Assembly (NCBI GenBank): GCA_000389735.1
Contig: APJY01000001.1
Location: forward strand, 248,001 to 312,000
Direction: 5' to 3'
Source: Sulfolobales archaeon Acd1
Lineage (GTDB): Archaea > Thermoproteota > Thermoprotei_A > Sulfolobales > Sulfolobaceae
Length of the DNA stretch: 64,000 bases
Shown here: positions 7,652 through 17,090 of the stretch, in pieces
Layout of the letters: each line of letters begins with the position of its first letter
Position numbering within the stretch: position 1 is the stretch's first letter
Position numbers and translations under genes: made by a program
The notes under the pieces: generated by a model
The model's database searches: none
The model's input: the letters and a program-made list of their open reading frames with translations, nothing else
Told to the model about the DNA's origin: nothing

Positions 7652-8860
7652 TCAAACCTCGTATCTTAAAGCCTTGGCAGGTTCGATCTTCCTAGCCCTG
7701 TATGCTGGTATGAGTCCTCCAATCGCCGAGACTAGGATCATAGTTAAATCCACCTCCAGGACTTGACCGGGTGAGATGTACGGTTGAATCGATACGGGCG
7801 TCCCGTTAGGCCCGGTGGAGAACAACCTCGAGGCGACCTCTGCCATTACATAGGAGCCTCCCAGTCCTAATAGCGTCCCTACAGAGGTGCCTATTATGCC
7901 CATTATCAAGGCCTCCAACAGAAACAACAGCAAGACGTCCCTTTTGCTGAAACCTAACGAGCTCAGTAGTCCTATTTCCCTGGTCCTTTCTACCACCGTG
8001 GTCAACATCGTCGTTGTAACGCCTATGAAAGCCACGATGAACGAGGAGGCTCCGGCAATTATAAGCAAGGCCTCAAACGAGCCTAAGCTCTGCTTGATGA
8101 AGGTCAGGAACTGTTGAACGGTTTGAACGGTGACGTAATTTCCATATCGTGATTGAATCGCGTTAGCTACTTGATCTACGTTGGACAGCTTCGCGACCAC
8201 TATAGCTCCTGAGTACTGATCACCGTATATAGCTCTCCCTAACGCGTCTGATGTGTAAATCGCCTGATCGAAGTTGGCTCCCCCGAACGAACTGATCTCC
8301 TTAAGCGCGCCCACCACGGAGAACGACATTGTCTCTGTTTGGCCGTTCGGAAGCGAGATTTCCACGCTCATGACGTCTCCAGGCTCGAACGTGGGCTGAC
8401 CAGGGTACCTGGGGTTAGCGATATAGTAGCCTACGGCCACCTGAGTGTATGAACCCTCTATTGGCATTCTGCCTGAGTAGGGTTTAGCGGAAGGGAGCAC
8501 TAGGTCCACGTAATTGACGTTCATCGAGAAAATCGTTGTGGGCATTGGTCCTTTCGGCGTGTTAATACTGGCGGGGATTAGGTAGTATGGAACCACAGCT
8601 TCGACGCCTGGGATCCGCTCGATTTGATAAACTATGTAGGAGTTCAAGCTTCCGGGCGTTTTAGGACTCAGGAATATGTCATTAGGCGCAAAAGTTTGTA
8701 GGATAAGGTTCTGATAGTAAATTGAGAAGCCCTGAATCATGCCCGTCATCGCAATCACTATCGCTGGCCCCACCATAATGCCGAGAACGGTGAGTATCGT
8801 TCTCGTTCTCTTTTCCTTAAGGGCGTTGAAAGCGAGCGTTGCCAGGTCGCTTAACCTCAT
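7652..8860 (-). CDS. ABC transporter permease, MacB/FtsX family
   Basis: 402 residues. One N-terminal membrane helix after the conserved start (LATLAFNALKEKRTRTILTVLGIMVG) is followed by an external domain of about 220 residues (MacB periplasmic-core-like). Three C-terminal helices (FGLL-type FtsX domain, containing ERTREIGLLSSLGFSKRDVLLLFLLEA) complete the protein. This is the standard 4-TM MacB/LolCE topology. Such proteins are mechanotransmitters: ATP hydrolysis in the partner moves an external domain rather than pumping a solute through the membrane. It is the last gene of a three-gene minus-strand operon (ATPase, 823-aa surface protein, permease), overlapping the surface-protein gene by 4 nt. 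The partnership strongly implies that the surface protein is the external partner. Confidence 0.92.
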   Translation of the reverse strand: MRLSDLATLAFNALKEKRTRTILTVLGIMVGPAIVIAMTGMIQGFSIYYQNLILQTFAPNDIFLSPKTPGSLNSYIVYQIERIPGVEAVVPYYLIPASINTPKGPMPTTIFSMNVNYVDLVLPSAKPYSGRMPIEGSYTQVAVGYYIANPRYPGQPTFEPGDVMSVEISLPNGQTETMSFSVVGALKEISSFGGANFDQAIYTSDALGRAIYGDQYSGAIVVAKLSNVDQVANAIQSRYGNYVTVQTVQQFLTFIKQSLGSFEALLIIAGASSFIVAFIGVTTTMLTTVVERTREIGLLSSLGFSKRDVLLLFLLEALIMGIIGTSVGTLLGLGGSYVMAEVASRLFSTGPNGTPVSIQPYISPGQVLEVDLTMILVSAIGGLIPAYRARKIEPAKALRYEV

Positions 8861-11328
8861 CCGTTGGACCTCCTTCTTTTTCTTATTATAATTAATACAA
8901 TAATTAGCACAATTAATACAATTATTGCATAGAAGTAGACTGATAAGAATAAGTTCGGTCCGTATGTATGAGGCGTAGTCGAGGAGTTGGCTATCGTCAA
9001 GTTATACGAATACGAATACGACGTGTTAACGACGGTGTATAGAGGGGTCTCGTAGGATACGATGAAGTTCACCGAGGCCGTCTTACCGTTCCACTGCGCA
9101 GGGATCTCAAAATTGAGCGGGGAGTTCGGCGGTAATTGACCAAGGTACAGGCTCCCTCCAGGATAGTAAACGATCACGTTGTTCGCTTGCGTGTTCCCCA
9201 CGTTCAGCAGCGTTCCAGAGAACATCACGCTACCGTTGTTGTACGTAAAGTTAGGCGAAAGCAACTCGAGCTTGATGAGTCCAGTAAAGGTGAGGACAAG
9301 AGGGATCGTCTCCACTTGTAGTCCTTCGTTCGACAGGTAGCTTACCGTGAGAGTTACCGGAACCACTTGAACAGTGTTTAGGTTCGTGAAGACTGTGATG
9401 TTCAGGCTCGCCGTCGACTTGGGCTTAAGCGAGCTCAGGTACGCGTTTTGAGGGCTTATCTGAACCGCGACGGATGGGGTAGTAATTGTAATTGACACGT
9501 TCCGTAAAGTCTCATTCAAAGCGTTAGTTAGAGATAGGACGACCGAGTTAGGAGTTTGATAATACAGGACGCTGGGCTCTAATGTCACTTCGATCGGATT
9601 AATTCCTTGAATAACGTAAACGGGAACGAGGTAATTCTGAAGTACTCGTATTCCGTTATAAACGTACGAGACGTTGACGTTGACGTAGTAAGTGCCTGTA
9701 GGTAGGTTCTGAGGAACGGACAGCTGTAGCGGGATCAGCGTCCACTCGTGAGGCCCGATCTCTCCCAATGCCGTAGGCTTCGAGATCGTTTCAATTCCTT
9801 GCGAGTACAGGGTCACGATTAACTGGCTTATTGGGCTCGATAGCCCGTTGCTAATGTTCAGAAAGCCAGTCAGTTGCACGCCAGCATAAAGGACGCTCGG
9901 TTTAATGGTCAGGCCGAGCGTGGGGTACTCGGAAAGGTTTATCGTGACTTTTCCCGTTGAGTTATACCGCTGGCCGTTCACGTAATAACTCAAGGTGTAA
10001 GAAACGTTTAACGTCCCTGAAACGTTGGGGAGTCTTACCGTGGCGGCTATCTGCGAGTAACCCATTGGTTGAACTACCTGCACTGTCTGCTCGTTATCCA
10101 GCGTAACTCCGTCGCCGAAGGTTACCTGGACGTCATAGATAGGGAAGTCGTACGGGTTGACGACATTCATTAAAACCTGCGTGGTCCCGCCAGGTATGGG
10201 GACTCCCTGCCACGTCAGGGACTCTATGAACGGTTGTGCGTCACTGAGCGTCACGTTTATGAACGAGTTATACGCTGCCTGGTAGTTGCTTTCGTAACTC
10301 AAGTAGTTCAAATTAATAGTAATAGGATAAATCCCTGGACCATCGCTGGCCGGAATCAGAAGCTTGAACGCGAAGACTGCCTCGCCGTTAACCGGGAAGT
10401 TAGGGGTGAAATTGGAGGCTAATATCGAGAATGGAGAAACTAGGTTAAGGGCTGTTATCATCCCTTGGCCCTTCGCCTTAACAATAAGCGTCGCTACCCC
10501 GCCTGGGACGGCTGTAACGGGGCTGACTTCTAACCTCAGCGGCTGAGAAGGAATGACGTAGACTGTGGCATTATAGTACATATTCGAATGAACTCCTCCA
10601 AGGGGGTCAGTGTACTGCTCCTTGTAGGCTAAACTGTAGGTTCCGGGTTCAACTTGAGTTGTAACGAGGACGAAAGCCTCGCCCTGTGCGAGCGAGTAAG
10701 GAGGCACCTGCGGGATAAGCACAGTGACGTACTGGTTCCCGTTCAGCGAGTATACACCGTCCGGCAAGGAGAGGGTTATAAATACATTCCGCATTAAGAC
10801 GTTTGAAGGGTTATACACCGTAACTTGTAGGTTCGTCACTCCCGAGCCTTGCACGGCGAACGGATTGCCATTAAATAAAATATCTTCTAGAATCGGAAAC
10901 GAAGGACTAGACACATATATCGGCAAAGTTAGGGTAGTTCTCTGAATACTTTGTGTAGACGTATAGTAATAGACCTCTAGCGGAACGTAATAAACGCCCG
11001 ACGACACCAACGATACTACGAACTCGACTTCCGTTTGGGTGCCGCTTTGAGACAAGATAACCCCGTATATTGGTGAGGTCGTTCCAAAGGGCTGATACGA
11101 GTTCGGTAACAAAGTGGCGTTGATTACGTCGCCGGAGAGCACGACGTAAAGCGGTACGTTGTAATCCCCTGCGGTGGCATTAACGGGCTGCTGGAGCGAG
11201 CCCCAGGCCACTAAAAGCACTTGTGGGGTCGAGGCTGCGGATATTATCGGGCTAACTGACCCAAGTAGGCCCAGGGCCATCAAAACCATTATAATTGACG
11301 AGATTTGCGCTCCGGTTCTGTTAGCCAT
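8857..11328 (-). CDS. Large surface protein with Ig-like repeats, partner of MacB-like ABC system
   Basis: 823 residues. An N-terminal signal segment (IIMVLMALGLLGSVSPIISAA) leads into an exported region of about 750 residues. The exported part is made of repeated beta-sandwich units (CARDB/NEW3-like, with recurring NVxxP, LPxGxYxxxV and many NxT/NxS sequons). A C-terminal membrane helix (YFYAIIVLIVLIIVLIII) is followed by a basic stop-transfer tail RKRRR. It sits between the ABC ATPase and permease genes. GGTGGTGAG lies just before the ATG, supporting the start. Known MacB systems use a membrane-fusion protein here; this one is far larger and looks like an S-layer-associated stalk. It may act as an adaptor through the S-layer or as the substrate itself; both are inference. 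Confidence 0.85.
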   Translation of the reverse strand: MANRTGAQISSIIMVLMALGLLGSVSPIISAASTPQVLLVAWGSLQQPVNATAGDYNVPLYVVLSGDVINATLLPNSYQPFGTTSPIYGVILSQSGTQTEVEFVVSLVSSGVYYVPLEVYYYTSTQSIQRTTLTLPIYVSSPSFPILEDILFNGNPFAVQGSGVTNLQVTVYNPSNVLMRNVFITLSLPDGVYSLNGNQYVTVLIPQVPPYSLAQGEAFVLVTTQVEPGTYSLAYKEQYTDPLGGVHSNMYYNATVYVIPSQPLRLEVSPVTAVPGGVATLIVKAKGQGMITALNLVSPFSILASNFTPNFPVNGEAVFAFKLLIPASDGPGIYPITINLNYLSYESNYQAAYNSFINVTLSDAQPFIESLTWQGVPIPGGTTQVLMNVVNPYDFPIYDVQVTFGDGVTLDNEQTVQVVQPMGYSQIAATVRLPNVSGTLNVSYTLSYYVNGQRYNSTGKVTINLSEYPTLGLTIKPSVLYAGVQLTGFLNISNGLSSPISQLIVTLYSQGIETISKPTALGEIGPHEWTLIPLQLSVPQNLPTGTYYVNVNVSYVYNGIRVLQNYLVPVYVIQGINPIEVTLEPSVLYYQTPNSVVLSLTNALNETLRNVSITITTPSVAVQISPQNAYLSSLKPKSTASLNITVFTNLNTVQVVPVTLTVSYLSNEGLQVETIPLVLTFTGLIKLELLSPNFTYNNGSVMFSGTLLNVGNTQANNVIVYYPGGSLYLGQLPPNSPLNFEIPAQWNGKTASVNFIVSYETPLYTVVNTSYSYSYNLTIANSSTTPHTYGPNLFLSVYFYAIIVLIVLIIVLIIIRKRRRSNG

Positions 11329-11339
11329 TTCTCACCACC

Positions 11340-12047
11340 TCAGGCCCTTTCCACTGAGACTATCGAGCCATCCTTCATTCTCACCCTGGTTTTTCCGTAC
11401 TCCGCTATCTCCGGCTCATGGGTTACGACTATCACGGTTCTTCCGAACTCGCGGTTGGCCTCTACGAAAGTCTCCATTACGACCTTGGCCATTTCGGAGT
11501 TCAAGTTCGCCGTCGGCTCGTCAGCAAGTATGATATCAGGGTTTTGTGCCAAAGTCCTAGCTATCGCAACTTTTTGTTGTTGTCCGCCAGAGAGCTCGTT
11601 TGGCTTTCTGTGAGCTAAATGGTCTATTTCCAAGACCCTAAGTACTTCCATCGCGATTTTCCTCCTCTCAGACTTGGGAACACCCCTCGCGATCAGCGGC
11701 AGCTCCACGTTCTCTAGCACGGTCATCCTCTCAACCAGGTTGTAGTTCTGGAAAACCAGACCTATCTTTCTGTTCCTTAAACGCGATAACTCGTCGTCAC
11801 CGAGCTTAGTTACGTCAATTCCGTCGATAAGTACCGTCCCGGAAGTGGGCCTGGTGAGGGTCGCCATGACGAGAAGTAGCGTGGTTTTGCCCGAGCCAGA
11901 AGGCCCGGTAATAGTGACGAAGTCGCCTCTTTCGACTCTCAAATCCACGTTCCTTAGGGCCTCGACGGGAACCTTCCCCTCGTAAACTTTACGCACGTTC
12001 ATCAAGCTTATGACGTATTTGTCCTCGGGCTGTGGATTGACGATCAT
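11340..12047 (-). CDS. ABC transporter ATP-binding protein, MacB/LolD type
   Basis: 235 residues with all nucleotide-binding motifs: Walker A GPSGSGKT, Q-loop LVFQNYNL, signature LSGGQQQKVAIART, Walker B DIILADEPT followed by ANLNS (typical LolD/MacB), and the H-loop VVTHEP. It is the first gene of the ABC operon and drives the FtsX-like permease. The ATG at 12047 is preceded by GGTTGAT. A TATA-like tract lies at about 12090-12100 (minus strand) and a 20-bp perfect palindrome directly behind it. This suggests a short leader and repressor control. Confidence 0.95.
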   Translation of the reverse strand: MIVNPQPEDKYVISLMNVRKVYEGKVPVEALRNVDLRVERGDFVTITGPSGSGKTTLLLVMATLTRPTSGTVLIDGIDVTKLGDDELSRLRNRKIGLVFQNYNLVERMTVLENVELPLIARGVPKSERRKIAMEVLRVLEIDHLAHRKPNELSGGQQQKVAIARTLAQNPDIILADEPTANLNSEMAKVVMETFVEANREFGRTVIVVTHEPEIAEYGKTRVRMKDGSIVSVERA

Positions 12048-12098
12048 AAATTAATCAACCCCAAGACGTTCGACAGCTCGTCCCCCTCAGTTATTAAG

Positions 12099-12118
12099 TA
12101 TATCGATATATCGATATA
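12099..12118. promoter_or_regulatory. 20-bp perfect palindrome, likely operator of the ABC operon
   Basis: The 20 bases read TATATCGATA followed by TATCGATATA and equal their own reverse complement. The following bases continue the TATC/GATA pattern to 12120. The site abuts the TATA-like tract of the minus-strand ABC operon and lies about 150 nt before the divergent efflux-pump gene. The position is typical of a repressor site, with PadR/MarR-type regulators as candidates. Confidence 0.6.
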
Positions 12119-12185
12119 TCTTTGGTTTGTTCATTTTAATTGGAGTCGTATACAATTCGAGACATCCAAATTTCTACTTCAACAT

Positions 12186-12199
12186 GAACTAAAAAGTTC
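12186..12199. promoter_or_regulatory. Inverted repeat upstream of the efflux-pump promoter
   Basis: GAACT-AAAA-AGTTC is perfect. It lies about 30 nt upstream of the TATA-like CTTTTATAG (around 12227-12235) of the MFS gene, where an activator or repressor could bind. Confidence 0.4.
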
Positions 12200-12265
12200 G
12201 CCCAAAAGAGATCGTTCGATGTCTAACTTTTATAGCGTGGAAAGCTGTTGAAGCGTGTTATTCGG

Positions 12266-13693
12266 ATGAGCGGAGACCTTGAATCAGTTAAGGAAAGGGT
12301 CGTACTGGCTATCGTTGCGTTAGGCGTCATGATGGCTGCAGTGGACACGACCATCGTTATATTGGCGATACCGAACATAATGAAGTATTATAACACCGAT
12401 CTGATCACTACGGTCTGGACGATACTGGCTTACCTCCTAGTTGTGGCCACGCTTACGACACCTTTGGGCAGGTTGGGAGACAGTTACGGGAGGTGGAAAG
12501 TCTACAACCTGGGCTTCGTTATATTTACCGTAGCTTCATTCCTATGCGCCCTCTCCCCCACCATATATGCCCTCATCGCCTTCAGGTTCCTTCAAGGTTT
12601 CGGAGGGGCCATGCTACAGGCTAACTCCTCCGCCATAATAACCGAAACAATGAGAAAGGACAGGCTGGGAAGGGCTTTCGGGATAACGGCGATAGGCTGG
12701 AACGTAGGTGCCACACTAGGCATAGTTCTAGGGGGTGTGTTGACAACTTTCTTCGATTGGCAGAGCATTTTCCTCATTAACGTGCCAATCGGGATAGCGG
12801 CTTCTCTGGCCGGGTTCAAGTACTTAAGAACGAAATTGGTCACAAAGGTCGGCTTCGACTGGTTAGGCTCGAGCGTTCTACTCGTCTCACTTGCCCTGAT
12901 ATCTTACGGTTCCATAGACATGACGGGCTTCGGCTTAGACTTACAGAACTCCTTAATCATTTTGATCGGCGTGTTGCTATTATTCTTACTTTTTACATTT
13001 ATAGAAACTAAAGTAAAAAATCCTATTTTAGATATAAATGCATTAAAGTTTAGACAGTTCAGCCTTCCGTTACTCATCTCGTTGTTTCAAAGCGTGGGTT
13101 ACCTCTCGATAATCTTCTTGGTCATTATGTACCTACAGGGAGTTAAGGGCTTAGATCCGCTTACGGCGTCTTTGGTGTTGGTTCCAGGCTACGTACTATC
13201 TAGCGGTATGGCTGTAGTGTCGGGCAGACTCATCGACACGTTCGGTTATAGGGTCGCCGTTATCGGGGGTCTAGCCCTTCAGTTGGTGTCGGTTTTATTG
13301 TATACTCAGCTTAGGATTAATACCCCAATAGAATACGTCATTCTCGCCTCCGTTCTGGGAGGAGTAGGAAGCGCCCTTTACTTCCCTGGGAACAACAAGG
13401 CCGTCATGGTGAACGCTCCCCCACAGTACCTGGGTAGCGCGGGCGGGCTTCAGAGGACCTTGACCAACATAGGGACCATCGTGAGCTACACTTTAGCCAT
13501 CGTGGTCTCCTCAATCTCGATCCCTAGGCAGTACGCCTTCGAGATATTCGTAGGGACCACAGTCCTTAACTCGACGCTTGTTACGGAGTTCGTTAAAGGG
13601 CTTACGGTAGCGTTCGTCACCTCTGGAACCATCCTCATGATAGCCTTGATCTTGTCAACCTTGATGAAATCTACCGATAGAATCCAGAGTTAG
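12266..13693 (+). CDS. MFS drug/proton antiporter, DHA2 (14-TM) family
   Basis: About 475 residues with 14 predicted membrane helices. It carries the DHA signatures: motif D1 near the N terminus (VALGVMMAAVDTTIVILAIPNI), motif A LGRLGDSYGRWKVY, and motif C-like GWNVGATLGIVLGG. Family members export drugs, metals or organic acids using the proton gradient. The frame is also open from a TTG at 12248, but the TATA-like box at 12227-12235 puts transcription start at about 12256-12262, so I prefer ATG 12266. It is divergent from the MacB-like ABC operon, with several palindromes between them, suggesting joint stress regulation. A noticeably A/T-rich patch lies inside the gene (about 12975-13050). 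Confidence 0.9.
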   Translation: MSGDLESVKERVVLAIVALGVMMAAVDTTIVILAIPNIMKYYNTDLITTVWTILAYLLVVATLTTPLGRLGDSYGRWKVYNLGFVIFTVASFLCALSPTIYALIAFRFLQGFGGAMLQANSSAIITETMRKDRLGRAFGITAIGWNVGATLGIVLGGVLTTFFDWQSIFLINVPIGIAASLAGFKYLRTKLVTKVGFDWLGSSVLLVSLALISYGSIDMTGFGLDLQNSLIILIGVLLLFLLFTFIETKVKNPILDINALKFRQFSLPLLISLFQSVGYLSIIFLVIMYLQGVKGLDPLTASLVLVPGYVLSSGMAVVSGRLIDTFGYRVAVIGGLALQLVSVLLYTQLRINTPIEYVILASVLGGVGSALYFPGNNKAVMVNAPPQYLGSAGGLQRTLTNIGTIVSYTLAIVVSSISIPRQYAFEIFVGTTVLNSTLVTEFVKGLTVAFVTSGTILMIALILSTLMKSTDRIQS

Positions 13694-13783
13694 GACTAGG
13701 CGTCGCTTCACCGGTTTAAAGTAATAAATAGCTCTATTAAGTAGAACATAAATTCTAAGGGGAACAAGACAAGCAGTAGGGAG

Positions 13784-14740
13784 ATGTTTTTCGGGAAAGG
13801 AGGACAGAAGGGAAACAAGGTAAAGATACTATTCACCTCAGACGTTCATGGCTCCGATATAGTCTTCAGGAAGTTCCTCAACGCGGGGCTAATGTACGAA
13901 GTCAACGCGTTAGTCATCGGAGGTGACATAGCCGGGAAGGCTTTGCATCCCATCATAGACCTCGGAAACGGAAGGTATGAGTACGAGGGTAAACCTGTCG
14001 ACAACTTGGAGGCATTGATCAAGGAGATTAGAGGGAGGGGCGATTACTACGCGGTAGTGACAAAACAGGAGTACGAGGAGTTATTGCACAACAAGTCCCT
14101 CAGGGACGAGCATTTCAAGAGGGCGATGATCGACGTGCTAAAGGGATGGGACAGGATAGCGGCGGAGAAGCTTAGGACGAGAAGGATTCCGATTTACGTT
14201 AATCTGGGTAACGACGACCCGGAGTTCCTCTTCGACGTGTTGAAGGAATCGGAGTTCATGACACCGACGGAAGGGAAAGTGATCGACATAATGGGACACG
14301 AGATGATATCTTTCGGTTACGTCAACCCTACCCCTTGGAACACCCCCAGGGAGTTGCCTGAGGACGAGATCTACAAGAGACTGAAGGCCGAGGCGGAGAA
14401 GCTCAGCGACAAGGAGAAGGCGATATTCAATATCCATGCGCCTCCCATAAACACCAATATAGACAATGCTCCCCTGCTGGACAAGGATCTGAAGCCTGTC
14501 ATTAAGGGCGGCCTTCCCGTTTACGTTCACGTAGGCTCAGTGGCGGTGAGGAAGGTGATCGAGGAGTACCAACCCTTGATAGGACTACACGGTCACATTC
14601 ACGAATCGAGGGGTTACGATAGGATAGGTAGGACCCTCGTCTTCAACCCAGGGAGCGAGTACAGCGAGGGCTTATTGCATGCCGTTTATGTGGTTCTAGA
14701 GGGGGCATCAGTTAAAGCCCACCAGCTCATTATAGGCTGA
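13784..14740 (+). CDS. Calcineurin-like metallophosphoesterase
   Basis: 318 residues with the five metallophosphoesterase motifs: FTSDVHGS (DxH), VIGGDIAG (GDxxx), NLGNDDPEF (GN[D]), IFNIHAPP (H), and GLHGHIHES (GHxH), then [11 protein letters not shown] two-metal centre should therefore be intact. Family members hydrolyse phosphomonoesters or diesters; the substrate is unknown. A GGGAG precedes the ATG. Its stop overlaps the start of the next gene (TGATG), so it is translated together with the alpha/beta hydrolase. Confidence 0.9.
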   Translation: MFFGKGGQKGNKVKILFTSDVHGSDIVFRKFLNAGLMYEVNALVIGGDIAGKALHPIIDLGNGRYEYEGKPVDNLEALIKEIRGRGDYYAVVTKQEYEELLHNKSLRDEHFKRAMIDVLKGWDRIAAEKLRTRRIPIYVNLGNDDPEFLFDVLKESEFMTPTEGKVIDIMGHEMISFGYVNPTPWNTPRELPEDEIYKRLKAEAEKLSDKEKAIFNIHAPPINTNIDNAPLLDKDLKPVIKGGLPVYVHVGSVAVRKVIEEYQPLIGLHGHIHESRGYDRIGRTLVFNPGSEYSEGLLHAVYVVLEGASVKAHQLIIG

Positions 14741-15321
14741 TGAAGGCCTTAGTACTCCACGGCAGGAACTCCTCTCCCAAGAACGTCGAGTGGTTGGCGT
14801 CCCCCTTCAGGGAGTTCGGAGAAGTGATAGTCCCCGAGTTCGACGTGGAGGTCTCGGAGGGGATTCGCATCAGCCTATCCTACGGCTTCGACGTGATAGC
14901 CGGCCATTCTAGAGGAGGTCTCGTAGCCCTCATCGCGGGAGCGCTGAAAGGCAAGCCTGTAGTTGCTGTAGGGGCTCCCGCGGACAGGAGGAGGCAGTTC
15001 GAGTACGTTTCCAAGTTCCCTCCTGGGACGTTCCAGGCAAGGATATACGAGGAGCTTAAGTCCCTCCCTAAGGAAGAGAGGGAGGTAAGCGCCTTCAACT
15101 ACGTTGACAGGTTAACTAACGTACTACTCATTCATGGCGGGAAGGATCCCATAGTAGAGCCGAGGCAGAGCCTCGACCTGTGTGAGGCGCTAAAAAAGGC
15201 GGGTAAAAAGTGTGAACTTCACGTAATTCAGAACATGGGCCATTCGCCAATCGGGGAGACGGTAAAGGTAGTCCAGGAAATAATAAGGGCGTGGATTATG
15301 ACCTCTGTTCTCGGCTCGTAA
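14740..15321 (+). CDS. Small alpha/beta hydrolase
   Basis: 193 residues with the catalytic elements of a small serine hydrolase: HGRNSSP oxyanion strand, nucleophile elbow GHSRGG, acid in LLIHGGKDPIV, and His in MGHSPIGE. It lacks a lid domain. It is coupled by a 1-nt overlap to the phosphoesterase upstream. It resembles the dienelactone hydrolase/RBBP9-like small hydrolases; the substrate is unknown. Confidence 0.85.
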   Translation: MKALVLHGRNSSPKNVEWLASPFREFGEVIVPEFDVEVSEGIRISLSYGFDVIAGHSRGGLVALIAGALKGKPVVAVGAPADRRRQFEYVSKFPPGTFQARIYEELKSLPKEEREVSAFNYVDRLTNVLLIHGGKDPIVEPRQSLDLCEALKKAGKKCELHVIQNMGHSPIGETVKVVQEIIRAWIMTSVLGS

Positions 15322-15352
15322 CGGTTTTTACCTAACTCCCTTCGCTTACTTC

Positions 15353-15727
15353 GTGGATTACCTGGAGAAGGTCTTCGAAGTGAGACCGGAACACGCCGCC
15401 TCGAACGTTTCCTCGGGTGCCGTTTACGTCCTTTCGACCCCGAGCATGATAGGCTTCATGGAGGACGTCTCGTTCCAGCTTTCTTTGAAGTACGTGAAGG
15501 AAAATCAGACGACGGTGGGAGTGAGGGTCGATGTCAGACACCTCAAGGCAGTGGCTATAGGCGAGAGGGTAAGGGTGAGGTCTGAGCTTACGGAGTTCGA
15601 TGGCAAAAGGATGAAGTTCAGAGTTTCGGCCTATTGGAACGACGTTCTGATAGGGGAGGGAACTCACGAGAGGGTCGTCGTGGATTACGATAAGTTCATG
15701 TCCAACGTGCTCAGGAGTAATGATTAA
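15353..15727 (+). CDS. Hot-dog fold thioesterase-like protein
   Basis: 124 residues. The pattern of a central helix (GFMEDVSFQLSLKYV) and the strands TVGVRVDVRHLKAVAIGERVRVRSELTEFDGKRMKF-V is that of fluoroacetyl-CoA thioesterase (FlK)-like hot-dog proteins, which cleave small acyl-CoAs. The start is a GTG with a TATA-like GTTTTTACC about 27 nt upstream (leaderless). It is followed by its own stop and the separate thiC promoter. The function is inferred from fold pattern only. Confidence 0.8.
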   Translation: MDYLEKVFEVRPEHAASNVSSGAVYVLSTPSMIGFMEDVSFQLSLKYVKENQTTVGVRVDVRHLKAVAIGERVRVRSELTEFDGKRMKFRVSAYWNDVLIGEGTHERVVVDYDKFMSNVLRSND

Positions 15728-15761
15728 CGACTTATTAACTTGCTAATATTGTAAATCAACT

Positions 15762-17090
15762 ATGCCGACTCAAATTGAACTAGCGAGAAGCGGTTCGATA
15801 ACGGAGGAGATGAAGATAATAGCCCAGCAGGAGGGCCTGGAGCCTGAGAAGATCAGGAACAGGGTGGCCAGGGGGACTGTAGTAATCTTCCACAACGTAG
15901 TGAGGGATAACCTGAGGAGGTATACCGCGATTGGGGAGGGCCTCTTCACGAAGGTCAACGTGAACTTAGGAGCTTCCACGAACCACTATGACCTGAACGA
16001 GGAGCTCGAGAAGGTCAGGATAGCCAACGAGTACGGCGCCGACACAATCATGGACCTCACCGACGGGGGCGACATAGATGCGGCGAGGAGGGCGATAATT
16101 AAGGAGGCCTGGATGCCAGTAGGCACGGTTCCGATTTATCAGGTCTATTACGATTCCGTGGTGAAAAGGAAGTATGCGATAAACTTCACGGAGGACGACG
16201 TGTTTAACGTCCTGGAAAAACACTTCAAGGACGGCGTCGACTTCGTTACGGTTCACACTGGCATAACCCTCGAGCTGGCCAAGAAGGCTGTGAAGGCCGA
16301 CAGGGTAGCTGGAGTGGTGAGCAGGGGAGGAACGATCCTCTTAGCCTGGGAGATACAGAACGAAAAGGAGAATCCCCTGTACGCTAACTTCGATTACCTC
16401 CTAGAAATGGCTAAGGAATATGATGTGGTGCTCAGCCTAGGCGACGCCCTAAGGCCAGGAGGGATAGATGACGCTCATGACGAGTTACAAGTAGGCGAGT
16501 TAGTCAATAACGCTAGGTTGGCGAGGAGGGCCATAGAGAAGGGAGTCCAGGTGATGATCGAAGGCCCAGGTCATATGCCTTTAGACCACATAGAGGCCGA
16601 CATAAGGCTCGAGAAGGCCCTGACGGGAGGGGTTCCTTATTACGTTCTAGGGATTCTACCGACTGACATAGCTGCGGGCTACGATCATATAGCCGGCGCT
16701 ATCGGGGGAGCTATAGCTGCCGCTGCTGGTGCCGATATGCTGTGCTACTTAACTCCGGCCGAGCACCTCAGTCTCCCGAACCCAGAGCAGGTCAAGGAAG
16801 GGCTCATAGCTTTCAAGATAGCCGCTCACGTGGGCGACATAGTCAAGTTAGGCGAACGGGCGAGGAAGAAGGACAGGGAGATGAGCTCAGCAAGGAAGAA
16901 CTTGGACTGGAAGAAGATGTTCGAGTTGACCTTCGATCCTGAGAGGGCGAGGAAAATCTATAGGCAGTACAAGGACTACGAGTCGGGGTCGTGCACTATG
17001 TGTGGTGACCTTTGCGTGTACTTAGTGATCAAGAGGACCACTAAACAGGCCGGCTCCCAAGGCCAAGCCCAGACAGCGGTTCAGGGTTGA
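15762..17090 (+). CDS. thiC: Phosphomethylpyrimidine synthase ThiC
   Basis: 442 residues, the length of archaeal/bacterial core ThiC. It converts aminoimidazole ribotide to hydroxymethylpyrimidine phosphate with SAM and a 4Fe-4S cluster. Recognisable segments include [35 protein letters not shown]-like [11 protein letters not shown], the substrate-site [12 protein letters not shown], and [15 protein letters not shown]. The C-terminal cluster motif reads CTMCGDLC (Cys411, 414, 418), that is CX2CX3C instead of the CX2CX4C of well-studied ThiC. The promoter is leaderless, with TTATTAAC about 27 nt before the ATG. The thiamine partners thiN (27495) and thiR (52540) are elsewhere in the window, so ThiR probably controls this gene. 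Confidence 0.96.
   Translation: MPTQIELARSGSITEEMKIIAQQEGLEPEKIRNRVARGTVVIFHNVVRDNLRRYTAIGEGLFTKVNVNLGASTNHYDLNEELEKVRIANEYGADTIMDLTDGGDIDAARRAIIKEAWMPVGTVPIYQVYYDSVVKRKYAINFTEDDVFNVLEKHFKDGVDFVTVHTGITLELAKKAVKADRVAGVVSRGGTILLAWEIQNEKENPLYANFDYLLEMAKEYDVVLSLGDALRPGGIDDAHDELQVGELVNNARLARRAIEKGVQVMIEGPGHMPLDHIEADIRLEKALTGGVPYYVLGILPTDIAAGYDHIAGAIGGAIAAAAGADMLCYLTPAEHLSLPNPEQVKEGLIAFKIAAHVGDIVKLGERARKKDREMSSARKNLDWKKMFELTFDPERARKIYRQYKDYESGSCTMCGDLCVYLVIKRTTKQAGSQGQAQTAVQG

Noticed and set aside
12248-12265. TTG start of the efflux pump
   Set aside because: It lies upstream of the transcription start predicted from the TATA-like box at 12227-12235.
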